Below are positions 54,424 to 64,000 of a stretch of 64,000 nucleotides of DNA, in pieces. This DNA is from Salinimicrobium sediminilitoris. GTDB taxonomy: Bacteria > Bacteroidota > Bacteroidia > Flavobacteriales > Flavobacteriaceae. The DNA lies in contig NZ_JAIVCC010000013.1 in the NCBI RefSeq assembly GCF_020866905.1, forward strand, positions 310,001 through 374,000, written 5' to 3'. Position 1 is the first letter of the stretch; each line of letters begins with the position of its first letter. The translations under genes were made by a program, and so were the position numbers. The notes below the pieces were generated by a model. That model saw nothing but the letters and a program-made list of their open reading frames with translations, ran no database searches and had not been told where the DNA came from.

Positions 54424-54447
54424 ACATAATTATGATTGAAAGAGATA

Positions 54448-55737
54448 TTATCTCTTCTCTATCTCTTTAAAAGAACGTTTAGTCTCTCCAATATAAACCT
54501 GTCTTGGACGACCAATAGGCTCTTTTCTTAAACGCATTTCTCTCCATTGTGCAATCCATCCAGGTAAACGTCCTACTGCAAACATTACTGTAAACATCTC
54601 TGTAGGGATTCCCATTGCACGGTAGATAATACCAGAATAGAAATCAACATTAGGATATAATTTCCTGTCTACGAAATATGGATCTTCAAGAGCCGTTTTC
54701 TCAAGGCCTTTGGCAATTTCAAGTATTGGATCATCAACACCTAATTGTCCCAGAACTTCATCGGCAGCCTTCTTGATAATTCTTGCTCTTGGATCAAAGT
54801 TCTTATAAACTCTGTGACCAAAGCCCATTAACCTGAAAGGATCATCTTTATCTTTTGCTTTAGCAATGAACTTCGAAGTATCACCACCATCGGCTTTGAT
54901 CTCCTCAAGCATCTCAATTACCGCTTGATTTGCTCCCCCATGTAGTGGCCCCCAAAGTGCAGATACTCCTGCTGAAATTGAAGCGAAAAGTCCGGCGTGA
55001 GAAGAACCTACAATTCTTACGGTAGAAGTAGAACAGTTTTGCTCATGGTCTGCATGAAGAATCAACAGCTTGTCCAGTGCGTTTACCACTACTTTGTTTT
55101 GCTTGTAAGATTTCTTAGGATTATCATCCTGGAACATCATTTTCAGGAGGCTTTCAACATAGCCAATATTGGTGTCTTTATTATAAAGCACCTGATCGTT
55201 CTTTTTACGTAAGGTCCACGCAGCCAGAACAGGGAATTTCGCGAGGATCTTTACAATAGCTCTATACATATCCTCTTCGGAATCCACGTTTACCGACTTT
55301 GGATTGAAAGCGGTAAGTGCACTGGTAAGAGAGGATAAAACTCCCATAGGGTGTGCAGTTTGTGGAAAACCTTTAAGAACAGTTTTCATATCCTCGTTCA
55401 CAATGCTCTGATCAAGAATATCGGTATTGAATTTTTGCAGCTGAGTTTCGGTTGGTAATTCTCCGAAAATCAAAAGGTAAGCTACTTCCAGAAAATCAGC
55501 TTTTTCGGCTAATTCTTCGATGGAGTATCCGCGGTATCTTAAAATTCCTTCTTCCCCGTCAAGAAAAGTGATTGCACTTTCACATGCACCGGTATTTTTG
55601 TACCCGGGATCTAAGGTTATTGCTCCACTCTGCCCTCTTAACTGGGTGATATCCAGGGCAACTTCTTTCTCGGTGCCCACAACCATTGGTAGATCATAGG
55701 TCTTTCCATCTATTTTTATAGTAGCTACTTTTGACAT
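54448..55737 (-). CDS. gltA: Citrate synthase
   Basis: A 429-residue type II (hexameric) citrate synthase, the entry reaction of the TCA cycle. Catalytic residues sit in HADHEQNCSTSTVR, GPLHGGANQAVIEML (His) and LMGFGHRVYKNFDPRA (His), with the late Asp in the DRKLYPNVDFYSG stretch. The N-terminal 45 residues form the small beta domain found in Gram-negative type II enzymes that bind NADH. Single-gene unit with its own terminator. Confidence 0.96.
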   Translation of the reverse strand: MSKVATIKIDGKTYDLPMVVGTEKEVALDITQLRGQSGAITLDPGYKNTGACESAITFLDGEEGILRYRGYSIEELAEKADFLEVAYLLIFGELPTETQLQKFNTDILDQSIVNEDMKTVLKGFPQTAHPMGVLSSLTSALTAFNPKSVNVDSEEDMYRAIVKILAKFPVLAAWTLRKKNDQVLYNKDTNIGYVESLLKMMFQDDNPKKSYKQNKVVVNALDKLLILHADHEQNCSTSTVRIVGSSHAGLFASISAGVSALWGPLHGGANQAVIEMLEEIKADGGDTSKFIAKAKDKDDPFRLMGFGHRVYKNFDPRARIIKKAADEVLGQLGVDDPILEIAKGLEKTALEDPYFVDRKLYPNVDFYSGIIYRAMGIPTEMFTVMFAVGRLPGWIAQWREMRLRKEPIGRPRQVYIGETKRSFKEIEKR

Positions 55738-55965
55738 ATTTTTTATGGATTTGCTTATAATTTATTTTCAGGATTGCTAATTTACAAAATTCTACCTTAA
55801 TTTTTAGCCAGAGCAGCCCTTTTCCTCAACTCTGCAAAAAAATGGGAAATAGCCATAAAACATCTCTGTGACAGCTAAATTTCCAGCTATCTACTTAATT
55901 TTGAACCATCTTAAAAATAGGAGAGTAAAAGATCAAAAAGTATGACGAACATCATATTTTAAAAT

Positions 55966-55998
55966 AAAAAGCCCTTCCTCGAAGAGGAAAGGCTTTTA
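55966..55998 (-). terminator. Terminator of eno
   Basis: AAAGCCTTTCCTC / GAGGAAGGGCTTT stem on the minus strand with a T-rich tail, 20 bp after the eno stop. Confidence 0.85.
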
Positions 55999-56017
55999 AA
56001 GTATAAAATGAGACAAC

Positions 56018-57651
<1,634 letters not shown>

Positions 57652-57688
57652 AAATCCTCTCCAAAAATGACACTTTTGAAGAGGATTT
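57652..57688. repeat. Hairpin repeat shared with the mdh-secDF gap
   Basis: AAATCCTCT (57652-57660) and AGAGGATTT (57680-57688) form perfect 9-bp arms. The left arm and loop, up to about 57678, repeat 33511-33536 with one insertion and one substitution. T6 follows on the plus strand; it may weakly terminate carA. Confidence 0.55.
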
Positions 57689-57707
57689 TTTATGGAACTT
57701 TAGAATA

Positions 57708-58829
57708 TTACTCAGCTGAAATTTGCTGACCAATTAAGTTATGGATAAACTCATCAAAAAGATAATGAGCATCATTCGGACCGGGACTGGCCTCGGGATG
57801 ATACTGAACTGAGAAACAGTTCTTATTCTTCATCCTGATCCCTGCAACCGTATGATCATTTAAGTGAGTATGAGTCACCACAACCTCGGGATGAGCTTCT
57901 GTCTCCTCTTTGTTCACAGAAAAACCATGATTTTGAGAAGTAATCTCACCCTTACCTGTTTCAAGGTTTAAGATGGGGTGGTTTATTCCACGATGTCCGT
58001 GGTGCATTTTATATGTAGAAATTCCGTTAGCCAAAGCAATGATCTGGTGACCGAGACAGATCCCAAAAAGCGGCTTATCATCTTCCATTATTTCCCTTGC
58101 GACCTGGATAGCGCTTTCAAGTGGCTTTGGATCCCCGGGACCGTTTGAAAGTAAATAACCATTTGGCTCCCACGCCTTCATATCTGCATAGGTAGCGTTG
58201 TAAGGAAAAACTTTGCAGTAGACATCTCTTTTAGAAAGATGCTTTAAAATGCTCTTTTTGACACCTACATCAAGAACTGCCACCTTGAATCTCGCATTTT
58301 CGTCTCCAAAAAAGTAAGGTTCTTTTGTTGAAACTTTAGAAGCTAGCTCTAAACCATCCATATTAGGTACGGCAGCCAATTCTTCTTTTAAAGCTTCCAT
58401 ATCTTCAAATTGTGAAGTGATCACAGCGTTCATAGCTCCGTTCTCTCTTATATAGGTCACTAAAGCACGTGTATCCACGTCTGAAATAGCGAAAAGATCG
58501 CTGCGATCCAAAAACTCCTTTAAGGTTTCATCGGCAGCGGGACGGGTTTGATAGTAACTGAAGTTCTTACAAATCAATCCTGATATTTGAGCTGTGTCGG
58601 CTTCCTTTTCTTCTTCATTCGCCCCGTAATTGCCAATATGGGCGTTCGTTGTTACCATGATCTGTCCAAAATAAGAAGGATCTGTAAAGATTTCCTGGTA
58701 ACCTGTCATTCCGGTGTTGAAACAAACCTCCCCAAAGGCTTTTCCATCCTTATCCCCTACAGCTTTCCCATGGAAGATCGTACCATCTTCAAGCAACAGA
58801 ATAGCTTTTTTTCTTGTTTGGTATTTCAT
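57708..58829 (-). CDS. carA: Carbamoyl-phosphate synthase small chain
   Basis: A 373-residue glutaminase subunit that supplies ammonia to CarB for carbamoyl phosphate, used in pyrimidine and arginine synthesis. The N-terminal domain shows FGEVCFNTGMTGYQEIFTDPSY. The class I amidotransferase domain has LSNGPGDPKPLES, LFGICLGHQIIALA (nucleophile Cys) and VQYHPEASPGPND (His, Glu). I use the ATG of KYQTRKKAILL; the longer frame covers the promoter (TAATTTTG, 58854-58861). carB is not next to it here. Confidence 0.95.
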   Translation of the reverse strand: MKYQTRKKAILLLEDGTIFHGKAVGDKDGKAFGEVCFNTGMTGYQEIFTDPSYFGQIMVTTNAHIGNYGANEEEKEADTAQISGLICKNFSYYQTRPAADETLKEFLDRSDLFAISDVDTRALVTYIRENGAMNAVITSQFEDMEALKEELAAVPNMDGLELASKVSTKEPYFFGDENARFKVAVLDVGVKKSILKHLSKRDVYCKVFPYNATYADMKAWEPNGYLLSNGPGDPKPLESAIQVAREIMEDDKPLFGICLGHQIIALANGISTYKMHHGHRGINHPILNLETGKGEITSQNHGFSVNKEETEAHPEVVVTHTHLNDHTVAGIRMKNKNCFSVQYHPEASPGPNDAHYLFDEFIHNLIGQQISAE

Positions 58830-58960
58830 AAGTGTTTCCTCTTTAAACTTTTGCAAAATTATCACTTTTGAAGCAGATAATTTTGAACTAAATGATATTG
58901 ATTCTTTTCTAAAAATTTATTCCTGAAAATACCTTTTTTGGAACCTTGATTTCAGGGTAT

Positions 58961-58995
58961 AAAAAAAGGATAAGCTTTAACGGCTTATCCTTTTT
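58961..58995 (-). terminator. Terminator of the ribosomal alpha operon
   Basis: AAAAAGGATAAG and CTTATCCTTTTT pair around a 9-nt loop; T7 follows on the minus strand. It lies 25 bp after the rplQ stop and ends the operon. Confidence 0.85.
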
Positions 58996-59020
58996 AAAAT
59001 TTATCAAGAAAGAGTCATTT

Positions 59021-59515
59021 CTATTCCTCGTTTCCTTCGTTTTTCTTGTCATCAGCAGAAGCTTCAGGCTTCGTTTGAGCAGTATCGGCAGATTTCTTAC
59101 CTCTACCGGCTCTACGAGTAGATTTCTTCTTCTCTGGTTTGTTCACGTTATAGATCTCGTTGTAATCTACAAGCTCTATAAGTGCCATATCTGCATTATC
59201 ACCTAAACGGTTACCCAATTTGATGATCCTGGTGTATCCTCCGGGACGGTCACCAACTTTAGGAGCTACCTCACGGAATAATTCAGTGATCGCATCTTTG
59301 TCGCGAAGTTTACTGAAAACTATTCTTCTATTGTGGGTAGTATCTTCTTTTGATTTGGTTACCAATGGCTCTACAAATTGCTTTAAAGCTTTTGCTTTGG
59401 CAACAGTAGTATTGATACGTTTGTGCTCAATTAGGGAACAAGCCATATTTGCAAGCATAGCCTTGCGGTGTGCGGTTTGTCTTCCTAAGTGGTTTATTTT
59501 TTTTCCGTGTCTCAT
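59021..59515 (-). CDS. rplQ: 50S ribosomal protein L17 with C-terminal extension
   Basis: A 164-residue L17. The core ([25 protein letters not shown] to ELVDYN, about 1-122) is normal. It is followed by about 42 residues of Lys, Ala, Asp and Glu repeats ([19 protein letters not shown]...) that make it about 35-45 residues longer than the E. coli protein. The tail is likely disordered. Last gene of the operon, 95 bp after rpoA. Confidence 0.95.
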   Translation of the reverse strand: MRHGKKINHLGRQTAHRKAMLANMACSLIEHKRINTTVAKAKALKQFVEPLVTKSKEDTTHNRRIVFSKLRDKDAITELFREVAPKVGDRPGGYTRIIKLGNRLGDNADMALIELVDYNEIYNVNKPEKKKSTRRAGRGKKSADTAQTKPEASADDKKNEGNEE

Positions 59516-59609
59516 GACATTTTTGTTTCATCATCTTGCTACAACCCATTTTGGGGAGCAAACTATGACGGTTACTGTATAATTTTGACAGTTGCGAAAT
59601 TAACCGCGA

Positions 59610-60602
59610 CTAGTCTTTATCTAATTTATATTTTGAAAGATCCATACCGAAATTCAATCCTTTGTTGTTTACCAACTCTTCAAGTTCGGTAAGGGATTTC
59701 TTTCCGAAGTTACGGAACTTCATAAGGTCATTCTTGTTGTAAGATACTAAGTCACCAAGGGTATCAACTTCAGCAGCTTTTAAGCAGTTCAATGCTCTAA
59801 CTGAAAGGTCCATATCAACCAGTTTGGTTTTTAGTAACTGACGCATATGAAGAGATTCTTCATCATACGTTTCTGTCTGTGCAATTTCATCGGCCTCCAA
59901 AGTGATGCGCTCATCAGAGAACAGCATAAAGTGGTGGATCAAAGTCTTGGCAGCTTCAGTCAAGGCTTCCTTTGGATGAATAGAACCATCTGTAGAGATC
60001 TCAAAAACAAGTTTCTCATAATCGGTTTTTTGTTCAACCCGGTAGTTCTCGATGCTATACTTCACATTTTTCACTGGTGTGTAAATGGAGTCTGTATAGA
60101 TCGTACCGATAGGAGCGTTGGCTTTCTTGTTCTCTTCAGCAGGAACATATCCTCTACCCTTTTCTACGGTAACTTCCATATTAAGGTTTATCTTCTTATC
60201 CATATTACAGATCACAAGATCTGGGTTTAGGATCTGGAAACCAGAGATAAACTTCTGAAAGTGTCCTGCAGTTAATTGCTCCTGACCTGAAACAGAAATA
60301 GTAACGGCTTCATTGTCTATTTCATCAATTTGCCTTTTAAACCTGATCTGCTTTAGATTCAGGATAATTTCGGTTACGTCTTCTACTACCCCCGGGATAG
60401 TTGAGAATTCGTGCTCTACTCCTTCGATGCGAACCGAAGTAATAGCGAACCCTTCAAGTGAAGATAAAAGTACTCTTCTTAGAGCGTTACCAACAGTTAA
60501 TCCATAACCTGGTTCCAAAGGGCGAAATTCAAATTTCCCTTCGAAATCGGTAGAATCAATCATTATAACTTTATCGGGCTTCTGAAAATTTAATATTGCC
60601 AT
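59610..60602 (-). CDS. rpoA: RNA polymerase alpha subunit
   Basis: A 330-residue alpha subunit. The N-terminal dimerisation domain has [31 protein letters not shown] and [12 protein letters not shown]-like sequence; the C-terminal domain has [43 protein letters not shown]. The flexible linker lies at about 235-255. Operon position after rpsD is the usual one. Confidence 0.97.
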   Translation of the reverse strand: MAILNFQKPDKVIMIDSTDFEGKFEFRPLEPGYGLTVGNALRRVLLSSLEGFAITSVRIEGVEHEFSTIPGVVEDVTEIILNLKQIRFKRQIDEIDNEAVTISVSGQEQLTAGHFQKFISGFQILNPDLVICNMDKKINLNMEVTVEKGRGYVPAEENKKANAPIGTIYTDSIYTPVKNVKYSIENYRVEQKTDYEKLVFEISTDGSIHPKEALTEAAKTLIHHFMLFSDERITLEADEIAQTETYDEESLHMRQLLKTKLVDMDLSVRALNCLKAAEVDTLGDLVSYNKNDLMKFRNFGKKSLTELEELVNNKGLNFGMDLSKYKLDKD

Positions 60603-60622
60603 ATTACGACTTCTGTGAATTA

Positions 60623-61228
60623 TTATTTCGAATATAATTCGACGATGAATTGTTCATTTATATTTTCGGGAATTTGTACTCTTCCCGGAACAGAAACATA
60701 AGTTCCCTGTTTGGTCTCATTGTTAAAGGTGATCCATTCGTATACACTGCTGGAATTAGCTAATGAATCCTGGATAGCTATTAAGGATTTGGATTTCTCT
60801 CTTACTCCTACTACATCTCCTGCCTTTAACTGGTAAGAAGGAATGTTTACTAATTCACCATTCACAGTTAGGTGCCTGTGAGAAACCAACTGTCTTGCAG
60901 CACGTCTCGAAGGGGCAATTCCCATTCTGTATACAACATTGTCTAAACGAGACTCACATAATTGTAAAAGCACTTCCCCGGTAATTCCCTGGGCACGTGT
61001 TGCTTTTTCAAACATGTTTCTAAATTGACGCTCAAGGATACCGTAAGTATACTTAGCTTTTTGCTTCTCCATTAACTGGACAGCATATTCAGATTTTTTT
61101 CCGCGACGACGGTTGTTACCGTGTTGTCCCGGAGGATAATTTCTTTTCTCGAATGATTTGTCATCTCCGAAAATAGCTTCCCCGAATTTACGGGCGATTT
61201 TAGTCTTTGGACCAGTATATCTTGCCAT
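60623..61228 (-). CDS. rpsD: 30S ribosomal protein S4
   Basis: A 201-residue S4 protein that nucleates 16S rRNA folding. It starts [16 protein letters not shown], contains the S4 domain ([33 protein letters not shown]) and ends IVELYSK. The N-terminal zinc Cys motif of some S4 types is absent. Confidence 0.97.
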   Translation of the reverse strand: MARYTGPKTKIARKFGEAIFGDDKSFEKRNYPPGQHGNNRRRGKKSEYAVQLMEKQKAKYTYGILERQFRNMFEKATRAQGITGEVLLQLCESRLDNVVYRMGIAPSRRAARQLVSHRHLTVNGELVNIPSYQLKAGDVVGVREKSKSLIAIQDSLANSSSVYEWITFNNETKQGTYVSVPGRVQIPENINEQFIVELYSK

Positions 61229-61316
61229 TGAAAAATTTGTTATAAAGCAAGCGATCGTGGAATTAAGGTCACTGTCCTTCGCAGATCTCTTTGCTTACTT
61301 TTGTTATACTTGTTAA

Positions 61317-61706
61317 TTAAACTCTACGTCTTTTTGGAGGACGACATCCATTGTGTGGAAGTGGAGTAACGTCAATGATCTCAGTTACTTCAATTCCTGC
61401 ATTGTGAAGGGAACGAATTGCAGATTCTCTACCGTTTCCTGGTCCTTTCACAAATACTTTCACTTTACGAAGACCTGCTTCGTGAGCTACTTTTGATGCG
61501 TCTTCTGCAGCTAATTGTGCTGCATAAGGAGTGTTCTTCTTAGATCCTCTAAAGCCCATTTTACCGGCAGAAGACCAGGAGATAACATCACCTTTCTTAT
61601 TGGTTAACGAAATTATAATGTTGTTGAAAGAAGCAGTAACATGTGCTTCTCCAATAGACTCAACATTAACTTTACGCTTCTTTTGAGCTGCTTTTGCTTT
61701 TGCCAT
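61317..61706 (-). CDS. rpsK: 30S ribosomal protein S11
   Basis: A 129-residue S11 of the ribosomal platform. Recognised by [37 protein letters not shown], the [19 protein letters not shown] stretch and the C-terminus [20 protein letters not shown]-like end (here [18 protein letters not shown]). It is 8 bp after rpsM. Confidence 0.97.
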   Translation of the reverse strand: MAKAKAAQKKRKVNVESIGEAHVTASFNNIIISLTNKKGDVISWSSAGKMGFRGSKKNTPYAAQLAAEDASKVAHEAGLRKVKVFVKGPGNGRESAIRSLHNAGIEVTEIIDVTPLPHNGCRPPKRRRV

Positions 61707-61714
61707 CCTACTTA

Positions 61715-62089
61715 TTATTTAGTTGCTTTCTTCTTGTTTGCAACTGTTTTTCTTCTTCCTTTTCTGGTTCTGGAGTTGTTTTTGGTTCTTTGTCCTCTTA
61801 ACGGTAATCCCGCTCTGTGACGAATTCCTCTATAACTTCCAATATCCATTAAGCGCTTGATGCTCAATTGAACTTCTGAACGTAATTCTCCTTCAATTTT
61901 AAAGGCTCCAACAGCTTCACGGATTCTTCCGATCTCGTCATCGTTCCAGTCTGAAACTTTCTTCCCTTCTTCTACGTTGGCCTCTTTTAGAATTTCCTGA
62001 GCTCTGCTCTTTCCAATTCCGAAGATATAGGTCAATGCTATAACGCCTCGCTTTTGTTTTGGTATATCAACACCTGCAATTCTAGCCAT
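61715..62089 (-). CDS. rpsM: 30S ribosomal protein S13
   Basis: A 124-residue S13 of the small-subunit head. Typical start [25 protein letters not shown], middle [27 protein letters not shown], and a basic C-terminal tail that reaches the decoding site. It starts 2 bp after the rpmJ stop. Confidence 0.97.
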   Translation of the reverse strand: MARIAGVDIPKQKRGVIALTYIFGIGKSRAQEILKEANVEEGKKVSDWNDDEIGRIREAVGAFKIEGELRSEVQLSIKRLMDIGSYRGIRHRAGLPLRGQRTKNNSRTRKGRRKTVANKKKATK

Positions 62090-62091
62090 AA

Positions 62092-62208
62092 CTACCCTTG
62101 TCTTTGTTTAAATTTTGGATTCTTTTTGTTAATCACGTACAGTCTGCCTTTTCTTCGCACAATTTTGCACTCGGCACTTCGTTTTTTAATTGATGCTCTA
62201 ACTTTCAT
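62092..62208 (-). CDS. rpmJ: 50S ribosomal protein L36
   Basis: A 38-residue gene between infA and rpsM. The translation starts [19 protein letters not shown] and ends NPKFKQRQG. It is highly basic and is the normal neighbour in this operon. Only one Cys (in AECK) of the usual zinc ligands is left; the other positions read as [12 protein letters not shown], so it is the zinc-free form. Confidence 0.95.
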   Translation of the reverse strand: MKVRASIKKRSAECKIVRRKGRLYVINKKNPKFKQRQG

Positions 62209-62213
62209 AGTTA

Positions 62214-62429
62214 TTAGTATCTGTAAGTTATTCGAGCCTTAGATAAATCATACGGGCTCATTTCTAATTTCACTTTGTCCCCAGGCAATAACTTAATATA
62301 ATGCATTCGCATTTTACCTGAAATATGCGCGGTCACTACATGACCATTCTCTAATTCCACCCGGAACATGGCATTTGACAATGCCTCAATGATCGTTCCG
62401 TCTTGTTCTATTGCCGATTGTTTTGCCAT
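62214..62429 (-). CDS. infA: Translation initiation factor IF-1
   Basis: A 71-residue OB-fold protein that binds the A site during initiation. [40 protein letters not shown] and the C-terminal [12 protein letters not shown] identify it. The ATG overlaps the secY stop (TAATG). Confidence 0.96.
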   Translation of the reverse strand: MAKQSAIEQDGTIIEALSNAMFRVELENGHVVTAHISGKMRMHYIKLLPGDKVKLEMSPYDLSKARITYRY

Positions 62430-63766
62430 TATGCTACTGCTTTTCTGTTTTTACCGGTTTTCATAAGACCATCATAATGTCTGTTCAACAGGTATGAATT
62501 TACCTGTTGCATGGTATCGATTGCAACTCCTACCATGATCAACAATGATGTTCCTCCAAAGAACAATGCCCATCCGGCCTGTACTCCTAAAAGAGAAACG
62601 ACAATAGCAGGGAACACTGCGATAAGCGCTAAGAAAACAGAACCCGGCAGGGTGATTTGCGACATGATGCGGTCTAAAAATTCGGCAGTCTCCGTCCCGG
62701 GTCTAATTCCGGGGATAAAACCACCACTCCTCTTAAGATCATCTGCCATTTTATTGGTAGGTACCGTAATCGCGGTGTAAAAGTACGTAAAAATAATAAT
62801 TAGTAACGCAAACACCAGATTGTACCAAAAGCCGAAGATATCGCTAAAGGCAGCAGTCACTCCCTGGGCAGTTTCAGACTGTGAAAGTCCGGCTACCGCG
62901 GCAGGAATGAACATAATCGCCTGCGCGAAAATGATCGGCATAACTCCAGAAGCATTTAGCTTCAATGGAATATATTGTCTAGATCCAAATACATTTTTTT
63001 CATATCCCCCGCTTGCAGTTCTTCTTGCATATTGCACCGGGATTTGTCGCACCGCCATAACCAACATTACAGATGCCATGATAATAGCGAACCAAATAAC
63101 CAGTTCAATAAGGATCATGATTAAACCTCCGTCTGACTGAGTCACTCTGGAAGCCCATTCCTGTATGAATGCTAGTGGTAAAGTGGCGATAATACCTACC
63201 ATGATAAGAAGGGAAATACCATTACCAATACCTTTATCGGTTATCTTTTCACCAAGCCACATCGCAAAGATGGTACCTGTAGTAAGGATAATTACCGACG
63301 AAGTAACGAAAGTTACTGTACTTCCAAGAAGGAATGCACTTGACGGTAAAGTGGCAAAAAGGTTATAAATATAACCCGGCCCCTGTACAAGCGTAATAGC
63401 TATGGTAAGCCACCTGGTGATCTGGTTGATTCTTCTACGACCACTCTCCCCTTCCTTCTGTAACTTTTGAAGGTATGGAACTGCAATACCCATTAACTGC
63501 ACTACAATCGAGGCAGAGATATAAGGCATAATACCTAAAGCAAAAACCGATGCATTCGAAAATGCACCGCCGGTAAAGGCGTTAAGCAGTCCAAGGAGTC
63601 CTCCATCTGTTTGAGAAGAGAGGTTCGCTAATTGGGACGCATCAATACCCGGAAGCACTACTTGTGCTCCAAAGCGATACACCAACAACAAACCGAGGGT
63701 CACTAAAATTCTATTTTTTAGTTCCTCGATTTTCCAGATATTCTTTAATGTATTGATGAATTTCAT
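62429..63766 (-). CDS. secY: Preprotein translocase SecY
   Basis: A 445-residue channel subunit with ten membrane helices. Landmarks are [10 protein letters not shown] near the N-terminus, the plug/first helices [40 protein letters not shown], and the C-terminal [32 protein letters not shown]. It forms the SecYEG channel, with SecDF encoded elsewhere in this window. Confidence 0.97.
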   Translation of the reverse strand: MKFINTLKNIWKIEELKNRILVTLGLLLVYRFGAQVVLPGIDASQLANLSSQTDGGLLGLLNAFTGGAFSNASVFALGIMPYISASIVVQLMGIAVPYLQKLQKEGESGRRRINQITRWLTIAITLVQGPGYIYNLFATLPSSAFLLGSTVTFVTSSVIILTTGTIFAMWLGEKITDKGIGNGISLLIMVGIIATLPLAFIQEWASRVTQSDGGLIMILIELVIWFAIIMASVMLVMAVRQIPVQYARRTASGGYEKNVFGSRQYIPLKLNASGVMPIIFAQAIMFIPAAVAGLSQSETAQGVTAAFSDIFGFWYNLVFALLIIIFTYFYTAITVPTNKMADDLKRSGGFIPGIRPGTETAEFLDRIMSQITLPGSVFLALIAVFPAIVVSLLGVQAGWALFFGGTSLLIMVGVAIDTMQQVNSYLLNRHYDGLMKTGKNRKAVA

Positions 63767-63775
63767 TGTTATCTA

Positions 63776-64000
63776 TTATAAAGTAACGGCTTCACCACCA
63801 GCAGCTTCAATAGCTTGCTTTGCTGAGGCAGTAAATTTATGAACAGATATTTTCAACTTTGCTTTTAATTCTCCTCTACCTAATATCTTAACCAACTCAT
63901 TTTTTCCGGCCAATCCGTTCTCTACAAGAACTTTCATGTCTACCGTATCGGTAATTCTACCTTCATCTACCATCGCCTGAAGAGTATCAAGGTTGATCCC
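63776..64000 (-). CDS. rplO: 50S ribosomal protein L15, C-terminal part
   Basis: The frame runs past the right edge. The visible C-terminal 74 residues include GINLDTLQAMVDEGRITD, LVKILGRGELKAKLKISVHKFTASAKQAIEAAGG and end EAVTL, the normal L15 end. It is 9 bp before secY, as in the spc operon. Confidence 0.93.
   Translation of the reverse strand, partial: GINLDTLQAMVDEGRITDTVDMKVLVENGLAGKNELVKILGRGELKAKLKISVHKFTASAKQAIEAAGGEAVTL

Overview
The window is a 64 kb stretch of chromosome from a member of the Bacteroidota, most likely a marine Flavobacteriaceae of the Gramella/Salegentibacter/Salinimicrobium kind. This rests on recognising family-typical proteins (fused SecDF, Rho with a long disordered insert, short-form ProRS, CdaA next to FolP, DUF6588, DUF4293, DUF2911 and BT_3928-type proteins). 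It also rests on promoters of the Bacteroidota form TTTG - 19 to 21 nt - TAnnTTTG, and on frequent TTG starts. The genus is inference. Almost all of the window is core genome; nothing looks like a prophage, plasmid, integron, CRISPR array or secondary-metabolite cluster.

Layout. 1-5.6 kb: end of a membrane glycosyltransferase, a PAP2 phosphatase, a MATE exporter and an M28 peptidase. 5.6-11.6 kb: a TPR sensor kinase without a partner, clpS, prmA-tpiA, and a DoxX-type/DUF1599 pair. 11.7-17.3 kb: folP-cdaA converging on an ABC exporter-truA pair, a YfcE-like phosphoesterase and a DUF4293 protein. 17.5-21.7 kb: rho, a palindrome-ended repeat, a complete ISL3-like insertion sequence with an exact 8-bp target duplication, then two tRNA-Glu genes and rpsT that appear to share one promoter. 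21.7-30 kb: proS, a Tyr/Arg/Ser-rich lipoprotein, a FadL-type porin, folE-cysS-yidD-lgt-DUF192. 30.3-38.6 kb: secDF, mdh, DUF6588, gyrB, DUF2911. 38.6-47 kb: queE, then a long plus-strand run (PBP4, LD-carboxypeptidase, HerA-like ATPase, lipoprotein, RluF-type enzyme, small Rho-N protein, VOC, AI-2E family, YkvA). 47-58.8 kb: folD, a four-helix-bundle gene cassette, ffh, argS, two guanidino-group hydrolases, gltA, eno, carA. 59-64 kb: the end of the ribosomal spc/alpha operon in the order rplO-secY-infA-rpmJ-rpsM-rpsK-rpsD-rpoA-rplQ.

Functionally the window joins translation and secretion (ribosomal proteins, secY, secDF, yidD, ffh, lgt), central carbon metabolism (tpiA, eno, gltA, mdh), folate/one-carbon metabolism (folP, folE, folD), cell-wall maturation (PBP4, LD-carboxypeptidase, CdaA signalling) and an arginine/citrulline theme (argS, ctlX, an ADI/DDAH-like enzyme, carA).

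The most unusual material is non-coding or mobile. It comprises the IS with its split transposase frames, the four-helix-bundle cassette bracketed by 30-bp imperfect inverted repeats that fills the folD-ffh gap, several short palindromic repeats (including a perfect 35-bp palindrome), and the tRNA-tRNA-rpsT transcription unit. I found no convincing new multi-gene system; the cassette and the repeat families are the best leads.
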